A stretch of DNA of 64,000 bases, from positions 231,858,784 to 231,922,783 of the forward strand of contig NC_039364.1 in NCBI RefSeq assembly GCF_003573695.1. The letters run 5' to 3'. Source of the stretch: Papaver somniferum. Its lineage: Eukaryota; Streptophyta; Magnoliopsida; Ranunculales; Papaveraceae. The notes beneath the pieces were generated by a model. That model saw only the letters and a list, made by a program, of their open reading frames with translations, had not been told where the DNA came from and ran no database searches. Position numbers and translations under genes: made by a program. This document shows, in pieces, positions 35,408 to 47,427 of this stretch. The first letter of the stretch is position 1, and each line of letters begins with the position of its first letter.

Positions 35408-35417
35408 GTTTATAAAG
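35408..35417 (-). promoter_or_regulatory. TATA box of the LEA_2 gene
   Basis: The minus strand reads CTTTATAAAC about 70 bases upstream of the ATG at 35340, followed by a C/T-rich leader. Good position for a short leader. Confidence 0.5.
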
Positions 35418-35540
35418 TCAGGGCCCAGGAGCAGGTCGGGGGTGGGAAGGGGCCCGCGAGGGACAAGGATGAAATTGCAAGGAAGGTGGTTGAAGATTAT
35501 GATTTCGAGTTTGGAATGAGATGAAGTGATGAACTATCAC

Positions 35541-35587
35541 ATTAGATTAGATTAGATTAGATTAGATTAGAGAGAGAGAGAGAGAGC
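35541..35587. repeat. ATTAG microsatellite with GA tail
   Basis: Six ATTAG units followed by an AG run, about 200 bases upstream of the LEA_2 start. Confidence 0.85.
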
Positions 35588-36157
35588 AGTTGATAGTAAG
35601 TGGTGATGGAAAAGAATTTGGGTGTGATTCGTTTATTTCCCAAATAGGGTGGTTGGATATAGAAGGTGTCAAAAGTTATAACATATTAATTTTTATGGTT
35701 GGAGTAGTCATTTTGAAATTGTATATCCAAACTAATTTTCGATTTTTTTGCTTTTAAAAGTCGAAAAATAATTCTAAGTGGTATCCAAATATGCAATAAG
35801 TGTTAGTGAGTTTTATGGAGTAGGTTCATGGGTTCACATCCAGTGACATGTAATTATTCGGAAGGGATAAAGTCGTGTTATAGTGAAGATATGAAAACGC
35901 TGACCATTATATGCTCAATAAATTAGAAAATCCAACAAAACAAAACGTTGGACTCAAGTCTTTAAAAAAAAATAGAAATAAAACTAAAAGTAACAAAACC
36001 ACGTTATTATTTTGTATTAATCCTAATTTTCGAGCATGAAACTATTTAGTGCTTTTTAGGTTTCGTAACTTCCTTCTCTACTTCGGAAGAAAAAAACTAG
36101 AAACATGGGTTTTGGCCACGTTTTTTGGATGAATTTTGTGAAGGTCATCTGAAAACG
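35588..36157. other. Intergenic, no gene seen
   Basis: AT-rich upstream flank of the LEA_2 gene up to the start of LTR-like sequence at 36158. Confidence 0.45.
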
Positions 36158-37840
36158 TAGGGGTACCAAGTACACCACCAACTTTTTCGTTTGGACCTAT
36201 CAGACAAAACCTAATACAATTGCAAGTAGACCAACCTAATAATTCTTAAACAATAAGTACATACGGTTGTTGGCAATCTTGTGTATAAACTGTAATAAGA
36301 ATTAAAAAAGAGAAGAAGGATGCAAACCCAATTAGACACACCAAATTCGAGGCAAGGATTATTCCTCTAGCCTTAAGACAGATTCACCCCGTACTGGTGC
36401 TTACGGAATCGATGTCTGTCTCCCAGGATACAACGACTTACTTCTCGATGTAGTAGCACTCCAAGCTTCAAGAAACGGCGAACCAAAACTTAAAGTGATG
36501 AACTCTCTCTTTAACACAAACTAAATCTATGATTTCTATTGAATGCAGTAGAATGATAATTAGATTTCTAATTGATATGTTTTCTTTTAAGTGTGTGCAG
36601 GGTATTTATAGAAATTACTGGTACCTCTTCAATGAAGAATCATGATGCTTCAAATACCTCTTCAATGAAAAATCATGATGCTTCAAGGATTTCTCATGGG
36701 ATTTGTCTTTTGAATTCCTAAGGGTTGTATCCCTTCACGTCCGGTTTTGGGTTTCCCTTAGTTTTCCAACTTGAAACTAACGAATATTCGTCGGATATTT
36801 GGAAATCCGTATCTGATAGGTTAAGCGCTATCGGATATTCGATATCCGATAATATCCTATAGGATATCAAAATCAGATATCGATTCTCATATGCTAAGTT
36901 ATCGGATATTTATCCGATAATATCCGGTTCCGATAAAAAATGTTAAAAATCCTATAAAACATGTTCATAATTGAAATTTAAGTTCAATTTCTCAAACATT
37001 TCATATCGGATATCGGATATTTTTCCGTACTCTTCTATTCGACTCTAATATGGTTAAGGTAAATCACAAATAAATCCTTGTTCTATCGGATATCGGATAT
37101 TAACAATTCAGATGGAACCTAATCCGATTCCGATATATTAAGGAAGATATCTGATAGAATATCCGATCAGATATCTGATATCCGATAAAACGGATAAAAT
37201 CCTATAGGATCTCGAATACTCAGAAACGGATTCTGGATATCGGATAGATATTGATAGGACTAAACTTAACCTAACTAATAGGACAAATTGAGATAAAGCC
37301 CACTGATACAACCCGACACCCAAATCAAATACAGTACTAGCTAATTGATTTTTCCATTCACACACAGAAATTGGATTCAATTTTCCAACAACGGTTTATC
37401 TTTCTTGTACAATCAGTAGTTTAGATCAAAGATCCGTGTACCTGATTAAGTACAAGAACTCTTGAACGATCTCAAAAATCAATATCCAACACAACCTAGT
37501 ATGTATCGTAACAGTACGTGAACTGGATTTCATCAAGAACAAGTCTTATGATCTTTATTTCAAGATACGAATTCTCAATAATAAGTCTTGTATATTCTAT
37601 ACAGTTTTAGTTAAAAAATGTCTAGGTTGATTATTGAATCACTTGCTTTTACTTTAATTATATCAAACACAAATATAATGCGGAAAAGTAAAGCAAGACA
37701 CAAAGAAAAAAATTAACGAGGAAAATAGCACCTGCAGAAAAACCCTGGGATCTCGTCCAGTTTGAACATCGAGATGTATTAAGCCGCTACAAACACTAGC
37801 CTACTATCAGACTCCGGACTGGAATGTAGTTGAGAATGAA
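36158..37840. repeat. Sirevirus-type LTR fragment, interrupted
   Basis: Starts GTACCAAGTACACCACCAAC like the LTR at 24822 and contains the same downstream blocks (CTCAAAAATCAATATCCAA at 37470; AACGAGGAAA and GGAATGTAGTTGAG by 37835). It breaks off at 37840, where an LTR-like piece of different orientation starts. A 610-bp element is inserted at 36771-37380. Confidence 0.55.
36771..37380. mobile_element. Non-autonomous element with a TATCGGATAT array
   Basis: Flanked by a perfect 9-bp repeat TTTTCCAAC (36762-36770 and 37381-37389). The ends share TTGAA(A/T)C(T/C)AA as a short inverted repeat. The interior holds many copies of ATATCCGATA/TATCGGATAT, singly and as back-to-back palindromes. The class is uncertain: a 9-bp TSD favours MULE, while the motif style also occurs in plant hAT elements. 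Confidence 0.65.
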
Positions 37841-37843
37841 TTT

Positions 37844-38339
37844 TGTTAGAGCATGGCTCGGTTGAACCCACCAAGCGTTGGTATGTCAAATTTGGTTGTC
37901 ACATTTTAGTGTGTCAAAACTCATCTAAAGTCGCTTGATTTTATACTAGATTAACTTCGTTTAGGTTAGACTAGAAAGTCTAGGAATGTTGAGACATACA
38001 AGTATTACTCCGAAGACCTGAAGAATGTGAATAAGAAGTGAGCTACAACGACGACATCATCCTTCCTCTTAAGGTTAGTAATATTGACTTGAACTGTTTC
38101 ATTCCTAACGTATCTTTCAAGTCATGCTATATTGAAAACATAAATGCGAAGTTGTATATAATGTACATATTGTATGATACTCTAGTGATGTGACATGGTC
38201 ATATTTGTATGATCATAGTATTAGGGAATTAGACTACGAAGTATAACGCTTATCTTTTGAACTTCGTTGATATGACATCGACATAATCTTGTATATACTG
38301 TTATGATTATGTGAATGGTGAAAAAGCGGGGCTCTAACA
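37844..38339 (+). repeat. LTR-like segment, 496 bp
   Basis: Begins TGTTAGAGCATGGCTCGGTT and ends GCTCTAACA, so it has TG...CA ends with 9-bp inverted termini. Its first 40 bases resemble the start of the Copia LTR read from 41921 on the other strand. No TSD was found. It may be a small solo LTR or the truncated start of an LTR in plus orientation. Confidence 0.4.
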
Positions 38340-39876
38340 ACCACACCCAATATTTCGTTCGGAAATTTGAATAGACAAACTCCAATATACTTTCAAGAGA
38401 ATCAACTAGACAGTCAGACTCAATCTAGAGAAAAGTATATCAAAGAGTTTATATCTCAATTTCTCAATTCAATCTGTAATCAGCAAACAGGATTTGCGAG
38501 CCCGATTGAATAAGAGAAATAACTTGAACGGTACCAAAGACCAATGTTCAAGTGTCAATCAATTTATATAAACAACCAAAGGTTGGATTATCTAATTGAT
38601 TGATCTTAACGCACAATCTGTGATATTTCTATTATATAACAAAGTATAATACGGAAAAAAATAACACAAACACCAGAATTTTGTTAACGAGGAAAACCGC
38701 AAATGCAGAAAAACCCCGGGACCTAGTCCAGCTTTGAACACCACACTGTATTAAGCCGCTACAGACGCTATCCTTTTCAGATTGGAATGTAGTTGAGCCC
38801 TAATCGATCTCACACTGATCAAGGTACAGTTGCGCTCCTTACGTCTCTGAACCCCAGCAGGATTCGACGCACTTGATTCCCTTAGCTGATCTCACCCACA
38901 ACCAAGAGTTGGTACGACCCAAATTCGAATAATTGATAAACAAATCTGCCTCACACAGAAAAGTCTATTGAAATAGATAAATCTGTCTCCCACAGAAATA
39001 CCTACGAGTTTTGTTCTGTCTTTTGATAAATCAAGGTGCACAGGAACCAATTGATAAACCAGACTTATACTCCCGAAGAACAACCTAGTATTATCAATCA
39101 CCTCACAATAATCTTAATCGTATGGTAGCGAAAAAAGATATTATGGAATCACAAACGATGAGACGAAGATGTTTGTGACTACTTTTAATCTTACCTATCG
39201 GAGATAAATCTCAAGCAAATCTTAGCAAAGATAATACTCAATCACGATAGAAGAAGTAAGATCAGAACATGCAAATGCAGAGAAAATAGTTGGGTTTGGC
39301 TTCACAATCCCGATGAAGTATTTAAGTCGTTAACCTACAGGGTTTTTTGAAAAACCTAAGGTTAAAATAGAATCAACTCTAGTCGCAACTAGTATCACAC
39401 AGGATGTGTGGGGATTAGGTTTCCCAGTTGCTAGAGTTATCCCTTATATAGTTTTCAATCAGGGTTTGGAATCTAAGTTACCTTGGTAACAAATCATTCA
39501 ATATTCACCGTTACATGAAAACCTGATTAGACTCAAGCTAATATCTTTCAACCGTTGATCGAACTTATCTTGTTATACACAAATGAAATGTACCCTAATT
39601 TATGTTTGAGTAATCGTACCTAAACGTGTACACCATGTTGGCTCAACAGTAGTTAATCGAGGTTAGCTATATGAACACTCTCATATCAACCTTATTCATC
39701 TTAACCACAACTAGTTCAAATGACTCGAATGAAACTAGTTACAGAGTTGTTCAATTGCTATATTCTCATAGAAGTATACAAGAACACAATTGAAGCAAAA
39801 TCGGTTTGATTCACTCGAATCAATTCATGAACATTATACCCACGGTTTGCAAAGAATGCATTCCTTAATATATAAA

Positions 39877-40991
39877 GGGGTAATTTGCGTTACCTCCCCT
39901 GGCGAAGATCATAATTTGAGTTACCTCCCATACAGAGATTAAATTAGTAAAACCTCATTTCGTTACATATTCTGTCCAAAGCTGGTTAGATGAGTCAGCA
40001 GCTTTGTATAGGTGGACCAAATTTTACATGTGGATGATGACTTTCCCAAAATACCCTTCAATAAGATTCTCAAATACAATAAGATAAAGAACTCAGTTCC
40101 GACCAACAAGAGATGATGAAACACAGAGGGGTCATTCAAGCCTTTAAGAAAACACTTGTTGTGCTTTAAACCAGTAAGCGAGGGATAAACCGGCTGATGG
40201 TTTGAGCCCTTCCCACATCTCCTTCCCTGTATTTCACATCACATACACAACCCATATCCTAAACCAACTTGATCTCACTCATTAATCTTCTCCCATTAAA
40301 TAAACCAAAGGATGTAGTAGTAACAACTTTTCTTGACTGTTTTCCGCTGAATACACTCTGTACAAGCCACAGTAAACTCGCACAAGCTCCTTAACTTCTT
40401 AAATTCCCGAATCTCTTCTGAATCTTCAAGAACAATGCTTCAATATCACCCACGATCAACGACAACAAACTCATCTTCTTCCATGTATTCTAGGTCGGAA
40501 ACCAAACCCAAACTTCACGAATTCTCGAACTGCTCTCTCTTTTGTTACTGCCAATTTCCAATTCAGCTGAATTTCCTCCATTCATCGCCTAGTTCAATGG
40601 CTGCAGCTCCTTGTTTTTGACTAATTTGGGGGTTTTCGTCAAGCTTGTCGGCAGAGATGCGAGAGAAGATGCATCACTAAAATCTATTTACAGTAAAATT
40701 GCATCAACATATCCATTCAACAGAAACCAAATCCCATACTACATACAACACATTCGAGAAAAGACTGATTAAGTTTATGTTTGTTTTGGGTTTAAATTGT
40801 CGGAGAAGACAGGGATATTTCAGGTAGTTCACGAATTCTTTTTATTTTTCGCCACGTGTAAAGTACGACCGAGCCAACTAATTGAAGAACTGATGGAATA
40901 TATAACAAAAGGAGGTTATGCTAATTTAATCTCTGCAGGGGAGGTAACTCAAATTATGATCTTCACCAGGGGAGGTAACGCAAATTACCCC
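39877..40991. mobile_element. MULE, 1115 bp, perfect 9-bp TSD
   Basis: Flanked by ATATATAAA on both sides (39868-39876 and 40992-41000). The terminal inverted repeats start GGGGTAATTTGCGTTACCTC and stay nearly identical for about 80 bases. The interior has no transposase. A 61-codon ORF (40435-40620) and C/T-rich sequence upstream could be captured gene sequence (Pack-MULE), but I do not recognise a source gene. Confidence 0.85.
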
Positions 40992-41046
40992 ATATATAAA
41001 TGTATTAGTTCATGAGCAAACCGATTTTAGAACTTTAACCACTCAA

Positions 41047-41252
41047 GTATGCATACGGGTACGCATACTTAAGTAGCCGGTCTGAGTTTGGGTTTGCCAG
41101 TATGCGAACGGGTACGCATACCTTAGTACACTTCCAAAACCCAACATAAATTTTCGGACCTATACCTTACGCAAGTATGCGTACCGGCATGTGTACTTGG
41201 TACCCGGAATTCCACAACTACAAGTACGCATACGGGTATGCATACTATAGTT
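41047..41252. repeat. Palindromic ATGCGTACGGGTACGCAT array in the LTR
   Basis: Four copies of the type AGTATGCATACGGGTACGCA within 206 bases, each a near-palindrome containing CpG. Repeated CpG-bearing palindromes in the LTR are a known Sirevirus trait and support the assignment. Confidence 0.7.
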
Positions 41253-41921
41253 CCGGTCATGGATTACATACAATGCAAGAATGCATACTATGTTCATAAT
41301 CCAATAGTTCTAAACTCTATATCGATCATTGAAACATTCTTAGAGGATAACAATAGCTGTTTTCACACACTATTAACATCAAAGAAATTTTCAAGTTATT
41401 GAAATAATCATAACGAAACATTATAAGTCTACACCAAATGATTGTATCACACAAACCATATAAGATGTTACTCGGCGATTTTCACATGATCATCTTTTGA
41501 CTTTCATCAAGAATATAAGATGAACTTGGTTAAAGCGAAAGCTTACCAACACATATTTCGAGAAATATGTAAGCGAGTTAAACTCTGCTCGAAATCTCAA
41601 ATGTGCATAATTGAATACTATATAGTAATACGACTTTTTTCTCAATATAAGAGATAGAGTAGAAATAGACTTTCCAAGTGATAGATGAGTTTTAATCTCC
41701 ACATACCTTTTGTTGATGAAGTTCCACAAGCTCTCTTTGGTAGTTCTTCGTCTTCAATTGATGAACGCCGTGAGGTCTAATGCTCAACTACACAATTTAT
41801 CCTAGTCCGAGACATCACTATAAGTAGAATAGAAATCAAGACTTATAGTTTTAATCACTAACATTGACAAACAAACTTGAGATAGAAACGCTTGCGAGTT
41901 CGACCGAGCAATGCTTTAACA

Positions 41922-42788
41922 ATCTCCCCCTTTGTCAATTTTAGTGACAAAACTATCAATACATATGGATTACAAAATAAATAAAATTTTAGCTTCTCAT
42001 CCAAATGCTTGATCTCCTTGGTTCTTCAACATTACTCGAAATCTTCGTCACTTCCAAGTACTCCAATGATTCTAAATGTGTTCAACTCAACATCATAGTT
42101 GTTAAAGATCCGTAGCTATAACAATGAGAAAACAGTTGCTCTCAATCATTTTTATAGTGTCGTAGTATTATTACACAACATCAAAGTTCAATTGTATCAC
42201 AACTTTGACAACAATACTATGGTGATATGTATCACTCCCCCTTAGTTAATATTTCATCTCACAATGAAAACCACTCCCTCTTACATAATGATCCGTAAAC
42301 CATATGTATTTGTAGTGTGAACTACACATTAATTCTCCCCATTTTTGTCAATATAAATTGGCAAAGGTACGAAAACTAGTGGCATCCTCATGAAATTTTC
42401 ATAGAGGTACTTCATGACCAAAAGAGAACAACATACCAACTTGTTTCGATGTTTTCACATAGTCGAAACTTAGTGTATTCATCAAGGAGTTTATAAAGAT
42501 ACAAGATAACTCCTACAGTATTCCACAGCCGCACTTCCCACAAAGTTTTGGCAATTAAGCACAAGTTCAATTAAGAACTCTCCCCCATAAAATGTTATTC
42601 CCGAGAGAACAACAAGAGCGACCTTACTTTTACAAGAAAAGAAGGATTTTATTGAAAAAACACTAAGATGCTTAACAGAAATTCAACTACTGAAACAAAT
42701 GCAGAATTGAAGTAACACTTAAATTGGATTTCCAAACTCAATTTCCCAACAGATCGAGATAAGTGCAGGGACAAGAATTTAGGAAAGA
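41922..42788 (-). other. Sirevirus 3' non-coding region with several polypurine tracts
   Basis: Between the end of the polyprotein and the LTR the minus strand has repeated purine tracts (GGGGGAG near 41924, 42239 and 42582, and a shorter one near 42338). Several such tracts before the LTR are typical of Sireviruses. No ORF. Confidence 0.6.
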
Positions 42789-43310
42789 CTAATGAACCAA
42801 AACAACACCAATAGACTGTCGTAAGTGTTGAAATGTAGCAGTTTCTAATGGTTTGGTGAGAATATCAGCCAATTGTTTTTCGGAAGGCACAAATTCCATA
42901 TTTATGATATCATTTTCATAGAGATCTAGAATAAAATGATATCTTATATCAATGTGCTTAGTTCTTGAGTGCTCAACGGGATTCTCAGTGATTCGAATCG
43001 CGCTAGAGTTGTCACAAAAGATCTTCATTATTCCAATATCAATTCCATAATCAACAAGCATTTGTTTCATCCAGAGAAGTTGAGTACAACATGAGCCTGC
43101 AGCAATATATTCTGCTTCACATGTAGACAGGGATTGTGAATTTTGTTTCTTGCTATGCCAAGCCACAAGATTCAATCCTACATAGTAGAAACCCCATGAT
43201 GTACTTTTTTTTTCTTCCACACATCCCGCCTAATCAGCATCCGAATAGTCAGAAAGATCAGTGTTAGTATCAAAAGTATAAGATAGACCATACCCAATAG
43301 TGTGATTGAC
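42789..43310 (-). pseudogene. Copia polyprotein, RNase H part
   Basis: Contains CEAEYIAAGSCC, DNSSAIRITENPVEHSRTKH and EFVPSEKQLADILTKPLE, the standard Ty1/Copia RNase H landmarks. Upstream the frame continues YSDAD followed by a stop near 43232. It is the continuation of the reverse transcriptase that breaks off at 61110, 17.8 kb away: the sequences on the two sides fit as one frame and share the GTATC duplication. Confidence 0.85.
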
Positions 43311-43319
43311 GTATCTGTT

Positions 43320-45768
43320 TGAGGGTGAAAACGATTTCTGTTGATTTTAGTAATTTCGGGTTTGTAGGTGAGAAACAAGTTTAAACCCTAAACAATGCAC
43401 TGCAAGGGAGTACTTTAGATTAGAGAGATCAATCTGTACAAATCCGTCCTAAACCAAGAAATGGTCGTTCCAGACTTGCTTCGGTCACAAAGTGAAGGAG
43501 AAGGGTTGGTTTTAGGGAGGGAAGCGAAGAGAGTGTTGAGACCAAAATACTTGATTCTGGAAGAGTAGTTGTTTCACGACTTGTATCATAAAGTGGGAAG
43601 CTAATAGATGGAAAGATAGAAAATATTTTCTGAGTGTTATATGCTCCTGACCTGAACTTGTTGTTCGGTGGAAATAGGTAATACCTATTTATACAAGTCG
43701 AAGTGAAACGTACTCTGGTCTTATTAAGAAATGGAAAACGGCTGAGTAAATGGGAGGAGGTGGTAACCGGTAATGCCTGGAATTGATGTTCCATAAAAAA
43801 AAGTGTTTCACCATTACTCCCTGCATTTACTAACCGCCTCATCCTTATGACAGTTTCTTATAACGGGCGTAGTGTGCGTCGCACGCTGTAAACCGCCAAA
43901 CCAATACCCAATGAGCATCCCCCAGTTTGTGATATGTGTTGATGTCTCGAGTGTTTTCGTGGAAAACATGTAGCATGTTGTTGTCGTCTGGCAAGTCGAG
44001 GTTGGGAGACTTGCCGACTCGGTGACCTTCGACGGTCGAGATTTTGCATCTTAAGAGGAAAGGTAGCCGTTGATTATTGCAACCCTTCGTTTGGTAGCCA
44101 GCGGCATGAAAACATGATCGGTATGGCTTTAATATGGCCTGGTTTAGGCGCAACCAAAAGTTAGGGTTTTAAATTTATTTAGGCGCGACCAAACTAGGGA
44201 CAAAAGTTGTCATGCGTTAGCTGGTAACCTTGGACGTCTAAGATCTGCATCTTAGATGAAAAGGTGGTCGTTGATCGTTGCAGGCCTTCATTTTGGTATC
44301 CGCATAGGGAAGGCCGGTATGGCGTGGCGCGACAAGGTGGTTGGAATGCCATTGGCACATGTGGAATGGCATGCCTTGGCACGGTTTGGGGCCAAAGGTT
44401 ACCATGCGTTGTTTGACAACCTTGGACGGCTAGGATTTGCATCTAGGAGTGAAGGGTGGCCGTTAATCGTCGCACGCCTTCATTTTGGTAGTCGCATAGG
44501 GAAGGATGGCATGGTATGGCGCGACAAGGTGGTTGGCATGCCATTGGCACATGTGGCATGGCATGCCTTGGCGCGGTTTGGCGTGGCCAAAACTAGGGTT
44601 TTGGACCAAAGGTTACCATGTGTTGTCTGGCGACCTTGGACGGCTAGAATTTGCATCTAGGATTGAAGGGTGGTCGCTGATCGTCGCACGCCTTCGTTTT
44701 GGTAGATGCATAGGGAAGTCCGGCATGGTAGGTCCAAGGAAAATGGCACGGACGGCTTGGCATAATGGGGCCAAGGGTTTGGACGGCTTGGCATGGTGGG
44801 GCCAAGGCAGAATGGTGTGAACGGCTCGGCATAGTGGGGCCAATGCATAATGGTGCGGACGGCTTGGCATAGTGGGGCCAAGGAAGAATGGTGCGGGCGG
44901 TTTGGCATAGTGGGGCCAAGGCAGAATGGTGCGGACGACTTGGCATAGTGGGGCCAAGGCAAAATGGTGCAGACGGCTTGGCATAGTGGGGCCAAGAAAG
45001 AATGGTGCGGATGGCTTGGCATTGTGGGGCCAAGGGTTTGGACGGCTTGGCATGGTAGGGCCAAGGGTTTGGCACGCCATTGGCGCATGGTGCGGCCAGC
45101 ATGGATAGGGCCAAGGGTTTGACATGCCATTAGCGCATGGTGCGGCCATCATGGATAGTGCCAAGTGTTTGGCATGCCATTGGTGCATAGTGCGGCCAGC
45201 ATGGCTAGGGCCAAGGGTTTGGCATGCCATTGGCGCATGGTGCGGCCAGCATGGCTAGGGTCAAGGCAAGGTGCGGTTGGCTTGGCATGGTGGGGCCAAG
45301 GGCTTGGTCGGCTTGGCATGGTAGGGCCAAGGAAAGGTGCGGTTGTCTTGGCATGGTGGGTCCAAGGGTTTGAACGGCTTGGCATGGTAGCGCCAAGGGT
45401 TTGGCATGCCATTGGCGCATGGTGCGGCCAGCATGGCTAGGGCCAAGGGTTTGGCATGCCATTGGCGCATGGTGTGGCCAGCATGGCTGGCATGCCTTGG
45501 CGCGGTAAACGTGGCTAGCATGGTTTGCCATTGGCACAGTGGTGCGGCTAGCATGGTTGGCATGCATTGGCGCGGTGATGTGGCTGGCATGGCATGTCAT
45601 TGGCACGGTGGTGCGGCTGGCATGGTTGGCATGCCTTGGCGCGAAGACGTGGATGGCATGGTTGGCCACTGGCACGGTGGTGCGGCTGGCATGGTTGGCA
45701 TGCCTTGGCACAGAGACGTGGCTGGCATGGTTTGCCATTGACACGGTGGCGTGAGAATTAGGGTTTGG
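43320..45768 (-). repeat. 3' LTR of the Tat/Ogre-like element, larger part
   Basis: Matches 58476-60895 throughout with small indels. A TATA box (43685-43693) sits at the same place. Four extra bases (TGTT on plus, 43316-43319) lie between the LTR end and the target duplication and are absent at the 5' LTR/primer site junction. Confidence 0.8.
44740..45760. repeat. LTR minisatellite, GGCATG-rich (3' LTR)
   Basis: Three successive repeat types: about 38 bp (GGCATAGTGGGGCCAAGG...), about 50 bp (GGCATGCCATTGGCGCATGG...) and about 70 bp (GGCATGGTTGGCATGCCTTG...). All lack stops in several frames, which creates long but meaningless Pro/His/Cys or Trp/Gly ORFs on both strands. Confidence 0.85.
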
Positions 45769-47427
45769 TGATAGACACATTTTGTGTCTAATTTGATCTC
45801 AATACTATTTATTGTTGGCACTCGATTTTGTACTAATTTTGTCATTTTATGTGTTTGTAGGCATTTTTGGGAATAAAACATTTTTGGAAAATTCGGCTCA
45901 AAAAGGTGGTTAAGACGCCCGCAAGACACTTGTTATTCGGACTCCCAGTTTTGGATAAGGGGCACTCAGTTTATAAGGGGCACCTTCTTCACTATTTACA
46001 CCCCAGTGCTATTCACACCCCACAGATGGATAGGGGGACACCCATCTTCATCACCGTGAGAATTATTTTGGCGGGAACTTTTGCAGCAAGCAGGAGTAAC
46101 TGTTGTTTGAATTTTGGAGTGGTTTGAGTGAGATTGAATCGCCGTTTTTGTCTGGGATAGACTTGGATCGACGAAACAGGGATGGTAACACGTTCGACTT
46201 CGTAAAAAATGGGAAGTACATGATCTCCTCACGATGAAACAGAGTGACAACATTCTCGGACTCTTTTGAGATATTTTTGGTAGATTGTACGAGACATGAG
46301 AGTGTGTTGCTCAGTATTTTTATGTGTTTGAATGATCACTCGACGTGTTTGGAATGTTCCAACATGAGTACTCGGGATAAGAAGAGATATTCTCGCCGGT
46401 CAAAGAAAGCAGGGCAAACTACGTTTACAAGGGAGTTTTTCACGGGATTGCATAGGATTTAGTCGTGTAATGCGTATGTTTTGAGTGTGCTAAAATACAA
46501 CAGGAACGTGTAAAAGATAAATAACGATATTCGGCAGCAACAGGAGCGCGTGAAAGAGCAAGAAAAGGAAAATATTTCCATTAATGGCAGGGGAGTAAAA
46601 GAGGATTATTCTTGAGTTAATTACGAGATTCGATGATGATAGTGGGTATAAAAAGGATCCTGAGGAGTCATAGAGCAGATGGAGAGTTGGGGGAAGAGAA
46701 TAGAGAGCTACAGAGAAGAGATTGGACGAGTTGCAGATAATATTTTTCTGCTGCTGTAGAACACGAAGAACAGACTTCCAGAGACAGTCGTTTTCCAACA
46801 GTGACAACGACGCTTAACGTGAGTCTTAGAGCAACAATATCAGTGACACATACTGTGGGTCGTAGTTCTCTGGTTTGTAACAAATATAATTGTTACAAAC
46901 CCGGTTTTGACTTATTTCTCCATTTTCTCCTTGTAAGCACCTTTTTGAGCAATGAAAAATTCCTTTGAGTGTGTTTTCACCATGCGGAGCTAGACCCCAT
47001 CACTGGGACAACGGAGGAAGCAACTTTTCATGATTGTGGTAAATGAATTAATTCTTTTATTGACTTTTTGCATAGATTTAATTTCTTTATGATTTCTATT
47101 AATTATTTTTTATTTTGTTAAATGCCGCATGCTTAGTTCTAAATACTTTAGATGCGTCATGCTTTTAACTTACAAATAATATTTTACGAAATCTATTTTT
47201 GGCAAAGAACTAGAGTCATAACTTCTTTTGTTTGAGCTATATTGTCTAGAGTTAATGACTGAACCATAACAATATGAAAAGTAGTGGGTTCCCGCGTCTC
47301 AGCGTCTCTTCATCTTGTGACATAATTTGTATATTTTTAGTGTTTTTCCTTTATTAATCCTAAAAACAATTTCAACAAGTCTGAGTGAACGAATCATCTT
47401 ACTACAACTCAATTGAAAATCACATCA
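45769..47427 (+). repeat. Left (inverted) LTR
   Basis: 1659 bp, TG...CA ends. TATAAAAAGG at 46647-46656 marks the promoter, which points right, into the element. Confidence 0.85.

Larger units (their letters stand above)
38340..41921 (-). repeat. 3' LTR of the Copia/Sirevirus element, with MULE insertion
   Basis: The LTR start on the minus strand is TGTTAAAGCATTGCTCGGTC at 41921, directly after the polypurine tract AAAGGGGGAGA. It extends to lower coordinates through the palindrome array (41047-41252) and the conserved block at 38690-38900. The far edge is not fixed; 38340 is where clear LTR-like sequence begins. Removing the 1.1 kb MULE leaves about 2.5 kb. Confidence 0.6.

Noticed and set aside
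43429..43842. 137-codon minus ORF, nearly identical to 58585-59001
   Set aside because: It lies in the transcribed part of both LTRs of the Tat/Ogre-like element. Its repetition reflects the LTR pair, and there is no recognisable domain. A small LTR-encoded peptide cannot be excluded but is unsupported.
44194..45780. Possible CRISPR-like or clustered regular repeats
   Set aside because: The repeats are contiguous minisatellites inside an LTR of a plant retrotransposon, without unique spacers of uniform size.
46490..46807. 105-codon ORF found twice in mirror position (also 52195-52512), starting MSLLENDCLWKS or MSLLENDCLWQS
   Set aside because: It lies in the LTRs, antisense to the LTR promoter; the conservation is that of the LTR duplication, not of a gene.
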